Below, piece by piece: positions 1 to 8,910 of a DNA stretch of 64,000 nucleotides. The notes under the pieces were generated by a model. The model searched no databases. It was not told the origin of the DNA and saw only the letters and a program-made list of their open reading frames with translations. The translations under genes and the position numbers were made by a program. Within the stretch, counting starts at the first letter, position 1; every line of letters starts with the position of its first letter. Origin of the DNA: CAZJBS01 sp964544475 (GTDB lineage: Bacteria > CLD3 > SB21); the NCBI GenBank assembly GCA_964544475.1, contig CAZJBS010000018.1:1-64000 (forward strand). The letters run 5' to 3'.

Positions 1-2519
1 GGTCGAACATGAAATTGGTATCGGGCAGGTCGTACTCCGAGGAGTCGAGATTGTAGAAGCAATTGTAGATCGCGCGGCCATCACCCTTCAATCGCTTACT
101 TGATTCATCATCACTCGAGGTATTCTGATAGAAAATATTGTTCGTGATGAGTGGTTTTGCAAAGCCTTCTGGACTCTGATTGGGATCACCTTCGCAATAT
201 ATTGGGTAATCATAACCCCTGAACAGATTATTGTGAATTCGCGGCCTTAGACTGGAGACATAATTCATTTCGATGGCCCGGCCTCCAGAAGCTAAAAATG
301 AGTTGTTCACGATGTCAGGCTCGCAATCAGCGCCATTCGCGTATATTCCACTTTCCATGAATCGGTTCAATCTCACCTCGGTCTGGCGACTGGATAGAAA
401 CAATTCGCTCGAATCCGAAAACACACATTCGTTAACGGTACAAAGGCTGTCGGCGCCTCCGATCTCAATATGACTCCTGTGAAAATTCGTTTCCGTAACC
501 AATAATGCGCATGCTGAAAAGGAGGTCATGTCACAAGACGAAAACGCCGAACCAACGATGTTGAGAGAACACGAAATGGCATACATGGCGTTGTCGCATC
601 CTGCAAACGATGAGTTAAGAATTTGTGACGAACAATTCTGGATTTTCAACCCCAACTCACATGTGTCAAACCGGCAATTGCTGAAGTCGACGGTCGAATT
701 GGCGATAGTCAAACCCACGACGGCATTCTTGACAGCCGCATCATGAAACACAAGCGTAGAGCCATCTTCTATGACAATGCCCTCCCAATCACGTGTCCCG
801 GAATTCCCCGATGAACGAAACGTGATGGGCGAGTTTTGAGTTCCAGCCACATTGAGTGTACATCCTTCCAATACGTGGATGGCAAAGCGCGCCGAGGCGT
901 GCTTGTCGACCTTGATTGTCGTGCCGGGATTTGCTTGCAATGTAGCTCCCGATCTCACAATGACATCTCTGTCGACGGTCACGGTCCCGGACCAGGTTGT
1001 ATTCTGATCAATGAAGAGCGTCTCGCTATTGGTGAGTACGGAATCGATCAAAAGTGTTCGGGCCTGCTGGTCATATGAAATTCCGCTCAGCGCGAAATGT
1101 GAGAATTGGCCCTGTGCATTTCTAAGGTTGGGATATCCCCGGTCACTTATGGCTTCCACGGATTCCAAGCCGGGAAAAAAATCGTGCGGTGAACCCAGAT
1201 CCGAACTGTCGGAAATCCCTCCAAACGGGTGATCCAGAGAATCCGCATCGGCTTCCACGACCATGAGCTTGAGTCCATTTGGCAATGTCGCCGGGGAGTG
1301 ATACCAGATGACCATCCCTCCCGGGAATGACGGGTCTTCCGGAGGAGCCGTCGAACTGTCCGGGTATATCAGACGTTTGTCAAAACCGACCGTTGCTCGA
1401 TTTTCAAGGATGAAATAGTCGTCGCTATTCCAATTGGGGGATTGCTGATTTCCAGAAATCATCAGGACGGCAACTTTTGGGAGGTTCGCTCCGCTGGTGT
1501 CTTCGACGGGCCTCAGTTCAAAATCTGACGTGTCCGATAAGAGAACCATATCATCGAGCCAGCCAGCTCGCAATTTATGCCATGGATCGATATGCCGTGG
1601 CAGAGTGCCAAGCCGGGGCCTGTCCCAGGCAGAGCCGCGACCCATATGACTGAAGTACCCGACGCCGTTGGTGCCCGGAATGCCCATTGCGTGGAGGTCG
1701 TCAAAATAAAGCAGATGGCCGAACTCGTGCGCTTTACAGCTTATGCCAGCCATGCCCGGCGTTTCCACCAATGGCCAGCCGCCTCTGCGCGGATCAACCT
1801 CGTTGCAGATCGCGTAGCGGCCTCCCAAACCATCAACCGTTCCTGGACCCTTCACAATGCCGGCGTAAATAATGATGATCTTGTCAAAATGTGCAGAATT
1901 CTCGACGTCCCGATCGAGCTTCAGGCTGTCCGGCACATTGGGATCGGCATACAACTCGTGTGCTTTGGCATGAGCATCTGCGATAAGCGCCCATGCGTTT
2001 CGGCCGAGTGTATCCACGTAGTAGCTCACTGTATGGTCCAGGGTGACCCACTGTATGATGCCGGTGGAAGTGTCCACATTATTCACGATGCCGGAGCGGA
2101 AATGGCCGCCGTACGTCGGATGCGTCTCCGCCGCGTCTATTCGCAGGTTCTTGTGCGACACCTCCCACCAGTAGTCAGTGAAGGAACCATGGACGCGAAT
2201 ACCGTGGGAAGCAGCATCTGGATGAATATAAGGTGTCTGGGGCTCTGGGGGATCAAAATAAGTGCCCACTGAAAAATACATGTCCCAAATGTGATTCCAA
2301 CGATACTTGTTATAAATAGTATCCGCCCTCGAAATGTCAGATGTATCATAACCAAGTCCACCCCTGGCATTCCAATTCTCTTCCCAGTCTGCAAATTGAA
2401 CCAATAGTAAGCCAACCCTCAAAGATGTGTCTTGAAATGTGATTGTACTACCAAGTTCTTGAGTCAATGCCGTATCAGGCTGACAGCCGCACTCCCATTC
2501 TGTGTTGACAGTGTTTCAT
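1..2519 (-). CDS. Secreted M6-type metalloprotease with beta-helix C-terminal region (partial, 5' end disturbed)
   Basis: A long minus-strand reading frame runs from about 2515 off the left window edge. It starts its conserved part with RVGLLLVQFADW (near 2420), a typical M6 peptidase entry strand, and carries the zinc motif HEFGHLLYFDDLH (1691-1729), as in immune-inhibitor-A-like proteases. From about 960 to 1 the protein turns into repeats of the type 'V..C.F..N', which read as a right-handed parallel beta-helix. It is presumably exported and degrades extracellular protein. The start is a problem: an ATG at 2519 with a strong GGAGG site 7 bases upstream is followed in its own frame by a stop after 14 codons, whereas the protease frame has no ATG before the catalytic domain (only TTG at 2467) and no signal peptide. 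A frameshift or a small deletion at the 5' end is likely. Family call from motifs; C-terminus not seen. Confidence 0.72.
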
Positions 2520-2541
2520 GATTGCCTCCAGTTGTTGTTCA

Positions 2542-4176
2542 CTACTTGATGAACAACAATTTCTTGCTTTTTGATCCTTCAGGTGTAGTTAATCTGTATA
2601 TGTAGACGCCGCTTGCAAAAAGACTCATGTCCAACTGATAATTGTGCATGCCCTCTTGTTTAGATTCATTAATCAAGGTCTTCACTTCTTGGCCAAGAAT
2701 GTTGTAGAGCTGTAGCTGCACTTTGCATCTTTTGTTAAGTTGGAACGAGATAGTCGTAGAGTTGTTGAAGGGATTGGGGTGATTTGGATAAAGTGTGAAC
2801 CCCTTTGGCACTCGATCCACTTCGGTGATTGAAGTAGTACTATCGATTTCGCCAAGAACACCATTGCGGGAGATATGCTTCAATTTGATCTCCAATCCAT
2901 TACCCAATTCAGTCCACAGATAAACAGCGCCCCCTGCTTTGTTGGAGTGAAGAGAAGTAACCGGAAACTCAAAGAATTCATTGTATGAGACATGGAATGC
3001 GTTTCCAGAACTGTCCCACGCCCGTCGTCCCGCGCTGTCAACTCTCTGGGAATAGAGGACAAGAGAATCGTAGGTCACGGTGCTTAACCACACCGAAATG
3101 AGTCCCCCCCTTTGGTCAGATACGATTTCGCCGTCATTACCACAATAGCTGCAAATTGACAACCCTAAGGAATCATATAGAACGTTTCCATTCTTACAAA
3201 TTCTTTGGATGCGCACATCGGATGGATTCCACGAAACATCAAGCCCACCCTCAGAATCAGCCGAATGGCCCATAAACCCACCAAACCCCACATCGATATT
3301 ACTTGGAAATACAAATGTCCCATTTGAATCCACTCGATTCACACTAATCACGTAGTTGGGAGCCACATACCACGATGTCACGCCAATAGCCCCGCCTTCG
3401 CCATCCGAATATGCTCCACCCTGATCAAAATTGATGTTGTCAGGAATGTGTCCCGGCAATCCTCCCGGCCACAGACTATTGCCCTGTAAGTCAAATTTGT
3501 ATCTCCTTCCACCTGTGCTTACGAAACTGCTTCCCCATACATCCGTTGCATTCAGATCGATGCCGCCCGTTGATTCAAAGTACCGGGCCCATTGTAATTC
3601 TCCATTCATGGCATAGCGTTTCAGTGCTGTTCTTGTATGGGAGGAATCTCCGCCGTAGGCAATGGCATATCCTCCACGATAATCCGTCTTCATGTCCCCG
3701 ATCGTATGATACCCGTCCGTGTGCGGTCCGCTCACCCGCATCCCGTTCGGCCCATACCGTGCCTGACCATTTACGTCGATCCTCTGCGCAAATACCTCAT
3801 CATTGACCGGCTCGCCGTCTGAAATATCCGAATGCCTGAAATCCACCCAGCAGATCACCACTCCTCCGCTGTCGTCACTGATCACCTGTCCCCATTGGTT
3901 GCCCCAGAATCCCAGCCACGCCCTTTGAACCGTATCCAGCGCTATCGCCGGATTGCCTCCCCACATGGGACAACCATACTTGTCGTATTTCTTCACCCGA
4001 ATCTGTGCCCCGGCCAGATACACCACCATCACCGATTGTTCCACCTCGTCCACCGCCGCATAGGGATACCAGCCCGGAGCGACCGTGATCGCCGAGTCCA
4101 CCGTCGTGGGCCAGCATTGTGGATACACGACGCCGGCTGGTAAAATCATCCATACGAAACAGACATATCGAAGCAT
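2542..4176 (-). CDS. Secreted protein with T9SS type-A sorting domain
   Basis: Predicted 544 aa. I take ATG 4176 (GGAGA 8 bases upstream) because the protein then opens with a signal peptide (MLRYVCFVWMILPAG..YPQC); the longer frame from 4260 has a polar N-terminus. The body holds recurring blade-like segments around Gly-Gly hydrophobic turns (GGVVICWVD, GGYAIAYGG, GGLDVSW, GGLISVW, GGAVYLW), which look like a beta-propeller. The last ~85 residues are a Por/T9SS type-A sorting domain: FTLYPNHPNPFNNSTTI, then LQLYNILGQEV, ending GSKSKKLLFIK. Known of the family: the domain targets the protein through the type IX system to the cell surface or medium. It lies just upstream of, and co-directional with, the M6 protease (22 bases between stop and the protease ATG), so the two may be co-transcribed. 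Its ligand or enzymatic activity is not recognisable. Confidence 0.85.
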   Translation of the reverse strand: MLRYVCFVWMILPAGVVYPQCWPTTVDSAITVAPGWYPYAAVDEVEQSVMVVYLAGAQIRVKKYDKYGCPMWGGNPAIALDTVQRAWLGFWGNQWGQVISDDSGGVVICWVDFRHSDISDGEPVNDEVFAQRIDVNGQARYGPNGMRVSGPHTDGYHTIGDMKTDYRGGYAIAYGGDSSHTRTALKRYAMNGELQWARYFESTGGIDLNATDVWGSSFVSTGGRRYKFDLQGNSLWPGGLPGHIPDNINFDQGGAYSDGEGGAIGVTSWYVAPNYVISVNRVDSNGTFVFPSNIDVGFGGFMGHSADSEGGLDVSWNPSDVRIQRICKNGNVLYDSLGLSICSYCGNDGEIVSDQRGGLISVWLSTVTYDSLVLYSQRVDSAGRRAWDSSGNAFHVSYNEFFEFPVTSLHSNKAGGAVYLWTELGNGLEIKLKHISRNGVLGEIDSTTSITEVDRVPKGFTLYPNHPNPFNNSTTISFQLNKRCKVQLQLYNILGQEVKTLINESKQEGMHNYQLDMSLFASGVYIYRLTTPEGSKSKKLLFIK

Positions 4177-4579
4177 GGCTATCGTCTCCGTATTCTCGAT
4201 GACATCTTGTGTATACCCAAAATACGAACTTCCCTGCGTGCATTCCAGTTCGTTCGGCACTCGGCGAATTGAATAATAACATAATATACCAGGCGAAATG
4301 TCTCTGCCGAGAATTCACCCAAATACCTCATGAAGACCTCACTTCCTGATTCGGGCTTGATCCGGGCTGATTCGGGCCCTCGCAGGAATGTACGGCGCGT
4401 TGCTTCGGAATCTTATGACTTTTGTCAGGATTGAACGGGGTCTTGAAGACCGGCGTTTTCCCGATTGTCTTACTTTGAGTGCTCGCCCTCAGAAATTACG
4501 AATTATGAATTACGAATGCCGAATTATTCGGCTTTCAAATTCGTAATTCATAATTCGTAATTCGCAACTCCCGCCGTGG
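4177..4579. other. Gene-free interval with nested inverted repeat
   Basis: About 400 bases between two minus-strand genes. No convincing coding frame. The only structure is the inverted repeat listed separately at 4494-4562. The half next to 4176 presumably holds the promoter of the T9SS protein gene, but I could not pick a clear -35/-10 pair. Confidence 0.5.
4494..4562. repeat. Nested inverted repeat, 23-bp perfect arms
   Basis: Arms 4494-4516 and 4540-4562 are perfect reverse complements, built from the AT-rich word AATTACGAATTATG. Inside the loop sits a second small hairpin, GCCGAA-TTA-TTCGGC (4518-4532). There is no T-tract, so it is not a canonical intrinsic terminator, although it follows the end of the minus-strand gene at 4580. 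Could be a dispersed palindromic element. Confidence 0.8.
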
Positions 4580-4966
4580 TCAGCGTACGATTGAGTTCTC
4601 TTCCCAAAAATACGGATGCCCGGAGAGTGGAGCCTTACCGGCGGAGGCAGGAAACTGACGGGGTTTCATGATGGATTGGAAATGAGCGTCGTGTGGCGCT
4701 ACGAGTTCATGGATTCGTCCGGCGGCTTTGGGCTCGCTGTGTTCGATGGCGATCTGGATCCAGTACCGTACGGCAATATCCTGTTGATATTTTTCCACCA
4801 GATCGCGCGTCCACCCAAACTGCACGACGTTTTTCCAAATCTCGATTTGTTGCAGGAGCATTCTCTCGGTGAACAAACTGACCGCCGATGCCGGTTTGCC
4901 CCAGGCCAGCAGCGCCTTGCGGATGCGGTCGATGTCTTTGGCGGACAGGATGGAATGCTTTGGCAT
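4580..4966 (-). CDS. Hypothetical protein
   Basis: 128 aa starting MPKHSILSAKDIDRIRKALL. The N-terminal 75 residues read as alpha-helical with a charged/hydrophobic pattern (WGKPASAVSLFTERMLLQQ, IEIWKNVVQFGWTRD, LVEKYQQDIAVRYWIQIAIEHSE); the C-terminal third is proline-rich and probably disordered. No signal peptide or membrane segment. It lies 52 bases downstream of dut on the same strand and could be the last gene of the rarA-dut unit. I do not recognise the family; codon usage looks like that of its neighbours, so I believe it is real. Confidence 0.6.
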   Translation of the reverse strand: MPKHSILSAKDIDRIRKALLAWGKPASAVSLFTERMLLQQIEIWKNVVQFGWTRDLVEKYQQDIAVRYWIQIAIEHSEPKAAGRIHELVAPHDAHFQSIMKPRQFPASAGKAPLSGHPYFWEENSIVR

Positions 4967-5018
4967 ACATTTTTTCCGTTGGCTTAAGGCGGTAAACGTA
5001 TCGCAAATAAAAGTCGTT

Positions 5019-5453
5019 TCAAACGCCGGTCGATCCGAATCCTCCGTTATCTCTGCTGGTCTCGCTCAGACTGGAAGACTCGGCCACGTCCACACTCTGC
5101 ACTTCGGCGATGACCATCTGGGCGATCTTCATACCGCTCTCGATGCGAAACGGTTCCTGACCGTGATTGATCAGAATCACGCCGATTTCGCCGCGATACC
5201 CGTGATCGATGGTGCCGGGCGCGTTGAGCACCGTGACCCCGTGTTTAAGGGCCAGACCGCTGCGCGGCCGAACCTGCGCCTCCGTCCCCGGCGGCAATTC
5301 GATGACGATGCCCGTATTGACCAGCGCGCGTTCACCCGGCGCGATCATTTTATCTTCGACAGCGCACAAATCCAGCCCCGCATCGCCGGGATGCGCATAC
5401 GCCGGCAACTTGGCTTTGGCATGAACTCTCCGAATTTTCACCGTGGGTTTCAC
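5019..5453 (-). CDS. dut: dUTP diphosphatase (dUTPase)
   Basis: 144 aa, the usual length of the trimeric dUTPase. It hydrolyses dUTP to dUMP, keeping uracil out of DNA and feeding thymidylate synthesis. All five family motifs are present in order: PGDAGLDL (1), RPRSGLALKHGV (2), GTIDHGYRGEIGVI (3, with the catalytic Asp and Tyr), RIESGMKIAQ (4) and the C-terminal RDNGGFGSTG (5). The start is the GTG at 5453, preceded by GGAGA: it gives the family's normal N-terminus, while the open frame further upstream is just rarA read in another frame. The GTG overlaps the TGA of rarA (GTGA), so the two genes are probably translationally coupled. Confidence 0.96.
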   Translation of the reverse strand: MKPTVKIRRVHAKAKLPAYAHPGDAGLDLCAVEDKMIAPGERALVNTGIVIELPPGTEAQVRPRSGLALKHGVTVLNAPGTIDHGYRGEIGVILINHGQEPFRIESGMKIAQMVIAEVQSVDVAESSSLSETSRDNGGFGSTGV

Positions 5454-6793
5454 GTGTTTCTCCTTTTTTTCCAGAGCCGGTCCAGACGTTCCTTGAATTT
5501 CTTTTCCATCCCGTTTTCCGTGGGATGATAGTACACGCGTTCTTTGAGTTCCTCCGGCAAATGCGCCTGTTCCGCGAAATGATCCTCGCCGGCGTCTTTG
5601 AAATCGTGGGCGTATTTGTATCCTTTGGAATAGTCCATGTCGGTCATCAGTTTGGTGACCGCGTTCCTCAGGTGCAGAGGCACGGGCAGGGCGGCGCCGT
5701 TTCGCGCATCCTCCATGGCCGCGCCGATGGCCGTGTACGACGCGTTGCTTTTCGGGCAACTCGCAAGATACGTCGCGCACTGGGCGAGGATCAGGGTTGC
5801 CTCGGGCATGCCGATGTAATCCACGCCGGTGAAGGTCGAGACGGCCAGCGTGAGCCCGTATGGATCGGCATTGCCAATGTCCTCCGAGGCCAGGATAATC
5901 ATTCGCCGTGCGATAAATTTCGGATCTTCGCCGCCCTCGAGCATCCGGGCCATCCAGTACAACGCCGCATCCGGATCGCTGCCCCGCACGCTCTTGATGA
6001 ATGCGCTGATCATGTCATAATGAAATTCACCGGCTTTGTCGTACAGAATGTTCTTTTGCTGGTAAGCTTCTTCAATGATCTTCTTCGTAAGCCGTCGGCG
6101 GTTCTCCCGGTCCGGTTTGGCCAGTTGCACGGCCAATTCCAGGGTATTGAGCAGATTTCGCGCATCGCCGCCGGCATAAAAAATCAGCGTGTCGCGGTCG
6201 TCCACGTCGACGTTCATCTTTGACAGCGCCTCGTCGGCGGTCACGGCGTGATCGAGGATGCGGTTGAGATCGTCCGGGGTGAGTTCCTCGAGCCGATATA
6301 TTTTGCAGCGCGACTGAAGAGCGTTGATCACTTCAAACGAAGGGTTTTCCGTCGTGGCGCCGACGAGCAGGATCGTACCGTCCTCCACCGAATGCAGCAG
6401 GGCGTCCTGCTGGGCCTTGTTGAAGCGATGAATCTCATCGATAAACAGCATCAGCCGTTCGCCGGTCTGCTTTTTCAACGCGTCGGCCTGCTGGATGATT
6501 TTTCGGACGTCCCCGACGCCGGCTTCAACGGCGCTGATGGCCACAAATTTGGAGCGGGTTTCTTTGGCCAGTATGCGGGCCAGCGTGGTTTTCCCGCTGC
6601 CGGGCGGGCCCCACAGTATCATAGACGCGAGATGACCGGATTCGATCAGCGCCCGGAGAGCCTTGCCGTCACCCAAAATATGAGCCTGGCCGACAAATTC
6701 GGCCAGCGATTTGGGCCGCATCCTTTCAGCCAGCGGAACACCATGCGGCAAGGCCGGCGTTTTGGGGATATGTTCATCCTGGAATAACGACAT
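5450..6793 (-). CDS. rarA: Replication-associated recombination protein RarA/MgsA (AAA+ ATPase)
   Basis: 447 aa, normal for RarA (MgsA, Mgs1/WRNIP1 relative). It is a clamp-loader-like ATPase that acts at stalled replication forks. Seen in the sequence: PLAERMRPKSLAEFVGQ near residue 25, Walker A GPPGSGKTT near 62, Walker B LMLFIDEIHRFN near 115, sensor GATTENPSFEV near 145, and the C-terminal tetramerisation region with YKYAHDF and YYHPTENGMEKKF. Cytoplasmic. The 3' end overlaps the dut start. Nothing unusual in the sequence. Confidence 0.96.
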   Translation of the reverse strand: MSLFQDEHIPKTPALPHGVPLAERMRPKSLAEFVGQAHILGDGKALRALIESGHLASMILWGPPGSGKTTLARILAKETRSKFVAISAVEAGVGDVRKIIQQADALKKQTGERLMLFIDEIHRFNKAQQDALLHSVEDGTILLVGATTENPSFEVINALQSRCKIYRLEELTPDDLNRILDHAVTADEALSKMNVDVDDRDTLIFYAGGDARNLLNTLELAVQLAKPDRENRRRLTKKIIEEAYQQKNILYDKAGEFHYDMISAFIKSVRGSDPDAALYWMARMLEGGEDPKFIARRMIILASEDIGNADPYGLTLAVSTFTGVDYIGMPEATLILAQCATYLASCPKSNASYTAIGAAMEDARNGAALPVPLHLRNAVTKLMTDMDYSKGYKYAHDFKDAGEDHFAEQAHLPEELKERVYYHPTENGMEKKFKERLDRLWKKRRNT

Positions 6794-6868
6794 ACAGCGT
6801 CCTTTGAAACGGACGCAATGTACCGTTGTGGTGAAGGAAATGCAAATGAATCGTTTTTTGAGGATGGC

Positions 6869-7399
6869 CTACACGATGGCAAGACCCATTCGGGCCGAGA
6901 GTAAGCCGAGCAACGAGCCAGCCAGCACGTCGGACGGATAATGGACTCCCAAATACACGCGGGAAACGCCGACCAACGAAGCCCACACAAAAAGAGCGGC
7001 TTGCAGGTCCCGATACGCATGGCCGATCAGCACGGCAAAAAGAAAGGCGCCGGCGGTGTGGCCGGATGGAAAGCTGAATTTGTCCGGAGGCATGATGAGA
7101 TGCCGGATGCCCTCCAGCGTATGGAACGGCCGGTCTCTGCGGATGATCCTTTTCATCAGCATGAAGAGGGGAATTTCCATGGCAAAGCCAGCCACGCCTG
7201 CCAGAACCATCGACCGTCCCGCCGGCGGATCTGCGAGAAGGACTAACCCGACGACAACGGCATACGCGTAACCATCAGCCATCCTTGAACACAACACAAA
7301 GAAATCGTCCGGAAATCGTCGGCCACTCGAAGCAAAAACGACAAGGAACAGCCGTTGATCCCATTTCAGTATTCCGTCCTGCCAAAACCTTCTGACCAC
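6869..7399 (-). CDS. PAP2-family membrane phosphatase
   Basis: 176 aa with about five membrane segments. The three parts of the acid-phosphatase active site are present: KRIIRRDRP (~85), PSGH (~113) and SRVYLGVHYPSD (~148), with the phosphate-binding Lys/Arg and the two catalytic His. Such enzymes act on lipid phosphates such as undecaprenyl diphosphate or phosphatidylglycerol phosphate at the inner membrane; the substrate cannot be read from sequence. It sits 75 bases upstream of rarA on the same strand. The size fits a minimal bacterial PAP2 protein. Confidence 0.9.
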   Translation of the reverse strand: MVRRFWQDGILKWDQRLFLVVFASSGRRFPDDFFVLCSRMADGYAYAVVVGLVLLADPPAGRSMVLAGVAGFAMEIPLFMLMKRIIRRDRPFHTLEGIRHLIMPPDKFSFPSGHTAGAFLFAVLIGHAYRDLQAALFVWASLVGVSRVYLGVHYPSDVLAGSLLGLLSARMGLAIV

Positions 7400-7482
7400 A
7401 CGCAGACCCTTCCGTTTGGCACAACTTAGTGAAAGCGGTTTACGGGCGTATTATCGCCGGATTACGAAATCGTAAAGGGAGG

Positions 7483-8220
7483 TCAGGATTTTGGAGGACG
7501 GACGCGGATGGCGCGTTTCAGTTCATTATAATAGTTGACCGGTTTCCCCTTCTCGTCCGTGATTTGCAATACCATCAGGTGCAAATGGGTCTGAGAGCCT
7601 TTTCGGGCGGCATTGAGGCCGGTCCGGCCCACGGTGGAAATTCTCTGGCCGGCTTTCACCGTGTCGCCGACGTGCACAAGCACGGTGTTGTTGTGGGCGT
7701 AGTAGTAATAGCGGTCGCGGTTGGGATTGTAGATCATGACATAGTTGCCGCCACGCAGCGTGTCGCCGGCCGTCCAATCCTCTCTGGTGGCCAGCACAAT
7801 GCCTTCCGTCATCGCGAGGACGTAGACCGGTTTTCTGGTGCCGTCGTCGAGGCCATCCTGGTTGTCGTCCCAAATGAAAATGTCATGCGCCGGATGCCCG
7901 CGATGATTGTTGCCCTGAAGAAAGTTGTAACGGTTTGGAACAAATCCATCGCCGTTCGTCCCGCCCACGTCCTCAATGCCGTAACCTTCAATCGGAAAAT
8001 AATCGTGCTCGGCTTCCGCCACATGGGCTTGGGCCTTGATCGACCTGACCATCGCGCGCAGCATCTGCCCGGCCTCGTGGCGCTCCATCGTACCGCGTTG
8101 CATCTCGTGATACAAATCGCTCCATTGGCGGCACAGGATCATCACGCTGTCCACGGAATCGGATTCCGCAGGCAAAACATAACATGAGGTTGCGATCAGC
8201 AGGTGCAGAACGGTTGCCAT
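7483..8220 (-). CDS. M23-type (LytM) peptidase domain protein, exported
   Basis: 245 aa with a short hydrophobic N-terminus (MATVLHLLIATSCYVLPAES) that reads as a signal peptide. Zinc ligands of the M23 fold are visible: HPAHDIFIWD (HxxxD, ~110) and HLHLMVL (HxH, ~212), with the typical GNYVMIYNP and YYYAHN strands and the VGDTVKAGQRISTVGRTG turn between them. Known members are peptidoglycan endopeptidases or their inactive regulators; this one keeps the metal ligands. The region before the domain is helical and may be a coiled coil. Same strand as the PAP2 gene; no obvious partner. Confidence 0.88.
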   Translation of the reverse strand: MATVLHLLIATSCYVLPAESDSVDSVMILCRQWSDLYHEMQRGTMERHEAGQMLRAMVRSIKAQAHVAEAEHDYFPIEGYGIEDVGGTNGDGFVPNRYNFLQGNNHRGHPAHDIFIWDDNQDGLDDGTRKPVYVLAMTEGIVLATREDWTAGDTLRGGNYVMIYNPNRDRYYYYAHNNTVLVHVGDTVKAGQRISTVGRTGLNAARKGSQTHLHLMVLQITDEKGKPVNYYNELKRAIRVRPPKS

Positions 8221-8378
8221 ATGCGAAAATAGAACGGCGATTCTGCAAAAGCAAAGAATAACTCACACACGGCCGGCCGGAGCCCGCGCGACGGTGGAAA
8301 CGTCTATTTGTAAATGGCCTGTTTTTGTTTTGAATTCAGCCCGGCCGTTTTGTAGATTCAAAGTGGAATGGAGGACGG

Positions 8379-8885
8379 ATGGATGCGGTTTTCACATCGG
8401 CCTGCGAAAAACTCGTTGAACGGCTGGAAAACGATCCGGACACCTTTGCCATGGAGACGTTCCTGCGAAGCCACGACATTCTGCTGCGCCATGCGTTTGG
8501 AGTGGCCGATCCCCAGGCCCTGCGCTGGTCGCCGCACCTGGAAGTGATGGTGCCGGACGTGTGTCTGCTGTCGACGGCGTTTCGATGGACCATCGTCCTT
8601 TTTGACACGCCACAATACCCGCTTTTTCTGTCGCGAAACAAACCGGTTTCTTCGGTAGCCAACAGCGTGGATGAATTGCAGACGCTTCATCAATGGATTG
8701 TGCAGAATCCCGTTGAGGCCTCCGCCGCTCTGCCGGGCCTCGACCACACCTTTGAAGGCGTGGTTTTCGCCGGCCATCGTGATCGCCTCACGGCCCAGGA
8801 ACTCGACTATCTTCGGGCTTTCAATGCGTCCATGGATCGTGTTTGCATCCGAACGTACCAATGGTTGATTGACCGATCGTACTGA
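8379..8885 (+). CDS. Hypothetical protein with a degenerate Shedu/DUF4263-like layout
   Basis: 168 aa (start ATG 8379 after GGAGGACGG). Not firmly recognised. The order of elements resembles the C-terminal nuclease domain of DUF4263/Shedu proteins: a 'PD' strand (VPDVCLL, ~65), a second strand ending in Pro (WTIVLFDTPQ, ~77) where the catalytic E-x-K would stand, a helix with LQTLHQWI, then GVVFAGHRDRLT, LDYLRAFN and a closing RTYQWLIDRS. If this comparison is right, the Glu and Lys of the active site are lost (L and D instead), so it would be non-catalytic. It overlaps or abuts the cNMP-antiporter gene and is the first gene of that unit. The fold assignment is inference from pattern only. 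Confidence 0.6.
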   Translation: MDAVFTSACEKLVERLENDPDTFAMETFLRSHDILLRHAFGVADPQALRWSPHLEVMVPDVCLLSTAFRWTIVLFDTPQYPLFLSRNKPVSSVANSVDELQTLHQWIVQNPVEASAALPGLDHTFEGVVFAGHRDRLTAQELDYLRAFNASMDRVCIRTYQWLIDRSY

Positions 8886-8910
8886 CTCTTCACTTTCCAA
8901 AGAGGTTCCC

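Noticed and set aside
1577..2272. 231-aa plus-strand open frame
   Set aside because: Opposite the M6 protease, whose zinc motif is read on the minus strand.
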